From Sinonovacula constricta (taxonomy: Eukaryota; Mollusca; Bivalvia; Cardiida; Solecurtidae), in assembly GCA_007844125.1 (NCBI GenBank), contig CM017561.1, forward strand, positions 21,501,260 to 21,565,259: DNA of 64,000 nt. Reading direction: 5' to 3'. The position numbers and the translations under genes were made by a program. Positions 57,909 to 64,000 of this stretch are shown here, piece by piece; within the stretch, counting starts at the first letter, position 1, and each line of letters opens with the position of its first letter. The notes under the pieces are model-generated. The model had not been told where the DNA came from and made no database searches. It saw only the letters and a list, made by a program, of their open reading frames with translations.

Positions 57909-58372
57909 TTAAAGGTGGTATCCGACAGTCTGGACAACACATTTTCATTAAACATCTTTATAAACTATTGTTACCTGAACAGATCACGCAAAATGCTGTT
58001 AACTGATGTCCTACACCTGTCTGGAAATGTACCGTAATGCCATAATCGTCATTGCAAACATGTCTTTCCTATCTGAGCCACGCTGCACAGCTATTTTTAA
58101 ACCAAGACAACCACGTGACCACCTGTTTATCTCATCCACAACATCCGCTGTGATGTCGAAATCCCAATCGTTCATATTTATAGATTTAAAAAGAATGAAC
58201 ATTTTAAGTGTTGATTAACGAGTTTTACTGCCCCCAAATTAAGATGCTGTTGAACATTGTCAAAGCTTATACTAAAGTTCTACAGAAATTATGCACAAAT
58301 ACCCCAAACAGAGGTCAAATATTGTTATGTATATTAAATATAGGCAAACTGTCGGATACCACCATTCAGGTT
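57909..58372 (+). mobile_element. Complete MITE, 'TTAAAGGTGGTATC' family
   Basis: The left end TTAAAGGTGGTATCCGACAG and the right end CTGTCGGATACCACCATTCA form an inverted pair of about 16-20 bp. It is about 465 bp long with an AT-rich interior. Other copies end in CCACCTTTAA, suggesting TTAA or TTTAA at the border, but the target duplication is not certain here. It is the reference for the copies at 4,200, 35,650 and 53,932. Confidence 0.75.
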
Positions 58373-59688
58373 TGAATCTATGTAGATGTTCAATCTGCCG
58401 GACTATATCTCAAGTCCGAGAGACAATAATTAAATGTATAAACAGTTTAGTAATTTAGGGAGAGTTCTAGCAATTAGCATTGTAAACCACGTGTTTATGT
58501 AATTTCTTCATAGATAGGGCTGTATACAAACTGGTATCGTATTCTTATCTCCAATCAATGGAAAAAGGTATCAAAATAACAAAAATCGAAATTCAGTACA
58601 GGACATGTAGGCAAGTTGATTAACACTAATGTTCATGCTATTAAATGATATATTGCTTTGTCCTCGTGTTGTTTTAACCTTCAATTAATACACTACTCCA
58701 AAGTTAATGCACTCAGATGTTCAATAACAGATTGGCATATTGGCGTAGATTAGGAGGAACTGCATACACTGTGTAAGGTTGTCAAACGGGTTTACTATTT
58801 TCACTTGTTTTCTTTTTTCTGAATTGTCAGTAAAACAATGTTTGATTTTTGCACTCAGTGTGTATTCGTGCGCACGCGATTGTGCGTGTGTGCCTGCGCG
58901 TGTGTCTGTCAACGGAGCATTGTTAAGGTAGCTTCAAAAGTTTGAACCTTAGTAAAGAACAATTTAGTTCCTTGACGCGTTACCTCAAATACCCACCAAG
59001 AAGGGAGGTAGCATTAGGTAAATGTGTAAGTCATAATAATGTCCCTTCGGTAACGAAATGAGGGAATCACTACCACGTGTAAATATGTTTTGAATAGAAA
59101 CCGCCATTTATTATCTCACAGTCTCTCCGCTTACCAGGGCCATGATTCCTAAACCAAAAAGAGCGCTACGATGACAGAATATTGAAAAAATATCATAATA
59201 TATTATTTGCAACAGTGACCTTGACCAGACGGACACCCATAGCGACCCAAAACTTGCACTACCCATAAGGTTCCTATGTATAATATAATATATCAATCTT
59301 GGAAATTAACGCACATCTGCTTCTCACCTGCCTTCCCGAACGCACGCCGAATGACGGCAATCTAATTGTAACGTTGGTTTAAATACGTCACGTAGGGTAT
59401 GAATATGACATATTTTGAATATGTTCGGCCAGAACAATCGGTAATCAGACTTGGTCTGTTCACCTGATGATAAATGTTAATTATTCTTATACTATAACGT
59501 AAGACCATTTGGTTCTTTTCTCGAATACTGGTCGGTAAAATTTGTCCTATTTTGTGCTGAATATATCACAATCATGACTATAAATGACAACAGTCACAGT
59601 TCTGGTACCTAAAATAGTTTTTGTTACCATTACAATAAAATCAGGCAATTCCGCGTACAAGTATGCAAACAGTGATTCAAAAGTATGA

Positions 59689-61225
59689 AAGGGGATATCC
59701 GCCAATTTTCAATTTCTAATTTGCAAATTGCAACACTGCATATGCTTAAATTTGCTTTTTGTTAGCACAAACAAGTTCGTTTTTATATGTATCTAATTCA
59801 CATCTATCGTACACAAATTGGAAATTACAAATCTCAAGTCACAATTATCAAGTCACAAATTTTATGTCCGTTTACAATTTACAAGTAACAAATCTCAAAG
59901 TCACAATTCTCAAGTCACAAATTACTAATGGACAAGTTAAGAATTGCCAACATTCAGACGCTAGGTGGCGGTACCACATAAATATATACGTCACTAAACT
60001 AAAAATAAAACGGAAAATCATAAGTTTAAAATAGAACGGAATCAAAAATGATTATTCAAATGTGATCCAATAGAAAACAGCCAACGTTATTTGGCGTAAA
60101 ATTTAACAAGTTACTTTTTGCCCAAAGTAGTTATTAATGCGTATATTAAAATTCTGCAAGTAATTTTACTATATAAGTTTTTGTTATTGGACGTTTCCAG
60201 AAGAACATACTATGTCATTCGCATTCGGATTTGTTTACAATGCATTGGAATTTAACTACATCAACAGTGGTACGCGATGTCATGAGTATGCATTCCCTAA
60301 AGTCAGGTGCCCATGTAGCTCAGTTGCTAGATCACCTACCTCAAGTCAGGAGGTTTTGGGTTCGACCCCCGCCCTCGGTAATGGGATTTTTCCAGAATTT
60401 TAGTGGCGTCAGAAAGGGTTCTTCAGAGAACCCTGTGAAGCAGGAACAGGCTAGATACTGGTGGTTCTGCCCAGTTAATGCCTGGCTAAAAATAAGGAAG
60501 GTTAAAAGCTCAGGTAGACTAGGTGGTAGAGCATCTGATTACGGTGGAGGTCTTGGGTTCGAACTCAATACAGTGTACCGGTAACAGAATTTTGCCAGAT
60601 CGTATCATTCCGGTTATATCAGGATATATGCATTTAAATGAAAGAGGGTGGAACAATAGAGGTGGGAGGGGGTGGGGGGGGAGGGGGCGTGGTAGTGGCT
60701 GTCAGACCTGAGAGATTAAAATATACATAAATAGCATTTGAACCAATTCATACAGTTCATAAAGTCATATCATGATCACCAGTTAAATACAGAACAATAT
60801 CCCTAAAACAAATAAATAGCACATGTGTCTGATACTGTCGGTAAGAAACTCACAACTTGAAAGTACACACGAACGCGGACCAGTACATTCTATTTATAGA
60901 TGGGCATTCCCTTGTTAGAAGCGCCCACTTGAGTCCTAATGTTAAAGTGGTGTTATGCAGTGTACATTTTACATTAGAGATTTGAGCCTCTAGATAAGTA
61001 AATTGTAAATTAGATTCTAGAAATGTAAAATGTATTCCTGATATTCACCCCGCAATTTTCAACTTGTAAATTGTATATGCAGGAAATGTGAAAATGTTAT
61101 GATGAAATGTGAACATTTTCATGTGATATATGAAGGTTATGATGTAATTAGATAGCGGTATTTATTGCAATTTACAAATTGACATTTGAAGTGACAAATC
61201 CGTGAATATTGGCGGATATCACCTT
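59689..61225. mobile_element. 1.5-kb element with GATATCCGCCAAT inverted ends
   Basis: The left end AAGGGGATATCCGCCAATTT is followed by AATTTGCAAATTGCAA. The right end has TTGCAATTTACAAATTG and AATATTGGCGGATATCACCT. The end region is full of short repeats such as AAGTCACAA and TCAAGTCACAAATT. A SINE sits inside at 60,308-60,600. No transposase frame was seen. Confidence 0.55.
60308..60600 (+). mobile_element. SINE with two tRNA-like heads
   Basis: First head: CATGTAGCTCAGTTGCTAG and TTTTGGGTTCGACCCC. Then TACTGGTGGTTCTGCCCAG, similar to the body of SINE family 1 (GGTGGTTCTACCCAG). A second head-like stretch follows at about 60,515: GGTGGTAGAGCATCTGATTA and CTTGGGTTCGAACTC. Neither head folds into a complete tRNA with an acceptor stem, so they are SINE parts and not tRNA genes. 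Confidence 0.6.
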
Positions 61226-61249
61226 CCATACAAATGTACATCTCCTAAT

Positions 61250-61280
61250 TAGCATCAGCTCAGGTGAGCTAAAACACATG
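61250..61280 (+). mobile_element. 3' end fragment of the CAGGTGAGC repeat
   Basis: AGCATCAGCTCAGGTGAGC followed by TAAAACAC, the same terminal sequence as at 86-136 and 10,690. Confidence 0.5.
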
Positions 61281-61552
61281 ACATCGTATTTCCTTTCTCA
61301 GTATGAACCAACCACTAAGAACACATAAACAATTCCTTTGGAAAAGGACATTTTCTAATGATCGGTGTTTTTATTTTATCTATTTAATCACTTTTATTAA
61401 ATGGGCAATTTTATTTTCTTCTTAATTTATTTGAAAGGCATCTGTACCTGATTAATTATCACTGTGAGAAACATGGCCAATTCAGAGTAAAATGAAGATG
61501 GCACTTTTTTCTGTATTTGTTATTTGACTTTTGAGGTAAGAGATAGCTCGGC

Positions 61553-61835
61553 GAAATAGCTCAGGTGATAGAGCGTCGGCTTGCGGTTCGGGAGGTCGCG
61601 GGTTCAAACCCCGGCCGGGTCAAACCAAAGAGTTTAAAGTTGGTAGTAGTGGCTTCCCTCTTAACGCTCGGGGCTAAGAGGACAGCATTATGCCTGACTC
61701 GTTGGTGTCCGTATAATGGTCCGGCCGGGTTCAGTCCCTGGGCACCTCATAAGTGCCCCTGTGCTATAATGATAGAAATATCGCTGCACAATATCGGCAA
61801 AAATGCCGGCAAATCCCATCCCAAATCCCTAAGAG
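61553..61835 (+). mobile_element. tRNA-derived SINE, family 2, plus strand
   Basis: The head has an A-box-like AATAGCTCAGGTGATAGAGC and a B-box GCGGGTTCAAACCCC. Then come TAGTAGTGGCTTCCCTCTTA, GGGCACCTCATAAGTGCCCC, TATAATGATAGAAATATCGC and TGCCGGCAAATCCC. It matches 25,530-25,800. The extra CGGCCGGGTTCAGTCCCTGG motif is also shared. Confidence 0.85.
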
Positions 61836-61924
61836 GGACTTAAATAACCCATTTAATGTTTTGCATTTTGACAATATTTTATCAGTTCTTATGGGTTGTC
61901 TTAAGTGGACCCAGTAACATCATT

Positions 61925-62040
61925 GGTACATTGGTAACCGACTCTAGGAGGCCCTAGGTTCGATCCCGGGCTGCGACATACCTAAGTCATTAAAATGGCT
62001 GGGGTATAGCTCCCTTGCTAACCTCAAATATAAGGTTATG
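61925..62040 (+). mobile_element. SINE fragment, family 3
   Basis: Contains GGTAACCGACTCTAGGAGGC, a B-box in TAGGTTCGATCCCGG and then TATAGCTCCCTTGCTAACC. The complement of the last parts is seen at 24,060-24,135. It is followed directly by the TA microsatellite, perhaps as a SINE-tail expansion. Confidence 0.55.
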
Positions 62041-62042
62041 AG

Positions 62043-62172
<130 letters not shown>

Positions 62173-62214
62173 ATTTTGGTTTAGTTTTAAAAATTTTGTG
62201 TACGTCAGTTGGGA

Positions 62215-62402
62215 AAGTGTTTCCAACTGCCCACTTTCTGGGTAGAACCAGTACTCGGGTACTAAGTACACATAGCACTGTGCAGAAAATAGTCTTGCTG
62301 AAGGACTTGCATTGCATGGTCTGTTGGGGGGTTCGAAAGGGATTCGAATGTAGGACACTCTGATACAAAATCCAATGTCTAAACCACTAAACCATGGACG
62401 CC
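62215..62402 (-). mobile_element. SINE with family-1 body and a different head, minus strand
   Basis: On the minus strand the head is TGGGCGTCCATGGTTTAGTG with a B-box-like CATTCGAATCCC, and the body ends CGAGTACTGGTTCTACCCAG, similar to family 1. It is one of three intron SINE copies near the exon at 62,606-63,491. Confidence 0.5.
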
Positions 62403-62605
62403 CACATAAGCTTGTTCTGGAGAATGCTGTTTTATAATATAAACTTGACCAGACCCATCATTACAATATTCATGCACATGCAACTGTTTTACTTATATTT
62501 ATTTTAATTAAATTTATTTTATTGTAGGAATATCTAGAGTCAATATAATATATGATAGTATACATCCAAACTGAATCACCAAAGAGACACGAAAAGTATA
62601 CTTAC

Positions 62606-63491
62606 TGCTACCTCTTGCGGACCAATACAGCATACATCTATTGGCTGTCCATCTATATCGCAGAACTTGGTTACCTTGCTACTTGATGGGTCTATACGCT
62701 TCAGTCTTTTGTTTTCAAAATCAGCTACCACCAGACTTCCATCACTGAGAGTACAGCAACCAAAGCTCTTACATGTTTCCTTATCCTCTTGTATTCTGAC
62801 ATTGATGAGTTTCTTTTCTGGTCTCACCAATGGCCTATCTGCCCGTTTCTCCACTGGTCTCTCTACTTGACGGTCTGCTGGACTCCTTACTATTTCCTGT
62901 ACTGGTATGTCTAATTCACCTCCAACAGCACCCTGGGATCTGACATCTTGTGCCTTTGTGCTGACTTCCTTAACAAGGGAACTGAAACAGCTCAGGGAGT
63001 TAAATATCTTCATTTCTGTCATGAAGTCGAATTGATGTCCTTTTATTAGTCTGTCCGACTCCTTATAAAGAGCATCAACTTTTGGAGCAATTGTCTGACC
63101 CTTCTTTTTAAGGACAAACGTGTTGGCTTTCCACTCTTTTGACTTTGTAATTTTGTCTAAACACTGGTTTATTTCGTCTTTAGTTAAAGCACACGCCTGT
63201 CGATGATGTTTGGTGACTGCAAGAAGCTCTTCTTGCTTACTTTTGATATCCTTCTTACTCTTCTCTTTAAGCTCCTCGATTCGCAACAAGAGTTTCTTTG
63301 CATATGCTTCCATATCATTAAGGAAACTGTTTCCATGTTTTGTAATATTAGCCAGATGTTCATCTAATACTTTAATAGCTTTGTTTATATTCTCCAGAGC
63401 CGATTTTAACTGTGCAGGGACTGCTTGTAACTCAGGAATAGCATTGAGCTCATCTGAGGATTCCCTGATGTCTTGGGTGTCCTGGCACGTC
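62606..63491 (-). CDS. TRIM-like protein, coiled-coil and first NHL exon
   Basis: The minus-strand exon is 886 bp, with acceptor ATTTCTTTTCAG and a consensus donor GTAAGTATAC. It enters in phase 2 and leaves in phase 0. Residues 1 to about 160 are helical and charged (ALENINKAIKVLDEHLANIT, LRIEELKEKSKKDIKSKQEE), a coiled coil as in TRIM proteins. A linker rich in Arg/Pro/Glu (ERPVEKRADRPLVRPEKK) follows, then the first NHL blade FGCCTLSDGSLVVADFENKR and the DVCCIGPQEVA passage into the next exon. RING and B-box exons should lie upstream, beyond the right edge; they are not in the window. The likely role is a cytoplasmic E3-ligase-like or RNA-binding regulator. Confidence 0.85.
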
Positions 63492-64000
63492 CTGAAAAGA
63501 AATGATAAGGAAATGTCATTGAAGTACATCGCAGCGACCCGACTGTGGACATTATAGTAATGTCGAGCACAATTCAAGACACATGTCTGGGCAGAACAGT
63601 CTGCACACTGCATGTAAGCTGGAAGACACACATGAAAAGCTGGAAGACACACATGAAATAGTTTACCCATGAGTATAATCATAACCCATCTGGTGAATGG
63701 CACAAAACTAGAATACTCTTGTAAAGAAAATATCTAGTTGATAACAGTTTACATTAAAAAAAATGAAATGCTTGTATTGGGGGGAGTAAAGGTGGGTTAC
63801 AATGATCTATCCAGACACACCCTACCCTTGAAGAAATGTTTGTCAATTTGAGAGCAGAAAGAAAAGAAATAAAAATGTCATGTCGGTTTGAGTTTAGGAA
63901 TTAAAGAAACAAAAATGTAACTTATTTTATTGGGATAGGGGCTACTACCATCCACCCTGAGCCCCCCCCCCCCCCCGCTGCGAAAAAGACAACTGAAACA
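63492..64000. other. Upstream intron of the TRIM-like gene; poly-C tract
   Basis: On the minus strand this precedes the acceptor at 63,492. It holds two direct copies of GCTGGAAGACACACATGAAA (about 63,619-63,658) and a run of about 15 C near 63,963-63,977. The minus-strand open stretch with CADCSAQTCVLNCARH is not spaced like a B-box, and I treat it as intron. Confidence 0.5.

Noticed and set aside
63540..63703. B-box zinc finger upstream of the TRIM coiled coil
   Set aside because: CADCSAQTCVLNCARH lacks the spacing of a B-box, and a good splice acceptor separates it from the exon.

Overview
The window is eukaryotic nuclear DNA, most likely from a marine bivalve or a close lophotrochozoan relative. 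The grounds are spliced exons with GT/AG borders, a TRIM/NHL-type gene of the kind that is expanded in bivalves, several tRNA-derived SINEs, and repeats ending in the 'ACAAGAGGGCCATGAT ... TCGCTCACCTG' and 'CAGGTGAGCTAAAA' sequences that I recognise from bivalve genomes. The species call is inference. The window is gene-poor and dominated by repeats. Most long open frames in it are by-products of low-complexity sequence.

Layout. 0-9.3 kb: two diverged copies of one genomic segment carrying exon relics of an unrecognised minus-strand gene. In copy 1 a SINE has expanded into a 54-bp minisatellite. In copy 2 the matching SINE is split by a 1.3-kb DNA transposon. 9.6-13.7 kb: bivalve-type interspersed repeats, a small Tc1/mariner-like element and a SINE. 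13.8-23.6 kb: three blocks of nearly G-free ACC/TCT/ATC sequence that read as Thr/Ser-rich 'mucin' on the plus strand but slip frame inside the largest block. 23.9-27.3 kb: SINE-like repeats and a 0.93-kb CAGG-ended transposon. 28-35.6 kb: minus-strand non-LTR retrotransposon remains (reverse-transcriptase 3' part and an L1-type ORF1) on either side of a 3.4-kb CAGT satellite; the ORF1 carries a 76-bp internal tandem expansion. 35.7-38.2 kb: a split MITE and trinucleotide repeats. 38.2-51.7 kb: a 31-bp satellite in three arrays, interrupted by two related fragments (A and B) of an RNase H-bearing non-LTR retrotransposon. 51.7-55.9 kb: mostly quiet, with one MITE. 55.9-63.5 kb: the last two coding exons of a TRIM-like coiled-coil/NHL gene on the minus strand, separated by a 6.1-kb intron full of SINEs and MITEs.

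The only well-supported host gene is the TRIM/NHL gene. Its two exons join in phase and its 5' end lies beyond the right edge. The recurring theme is mobile elements that contain, border or seed tandem arrays: the SINE body (54 bp), LINE ORF1 (76 bp), an interspersed repeat (about 145 bp) and possibly the 31-bp satellite. Paired copies allow several insertions to be ordered in time. All coordinates come from reading by eye; repeat limits are approximate unless target-site duplications are given.
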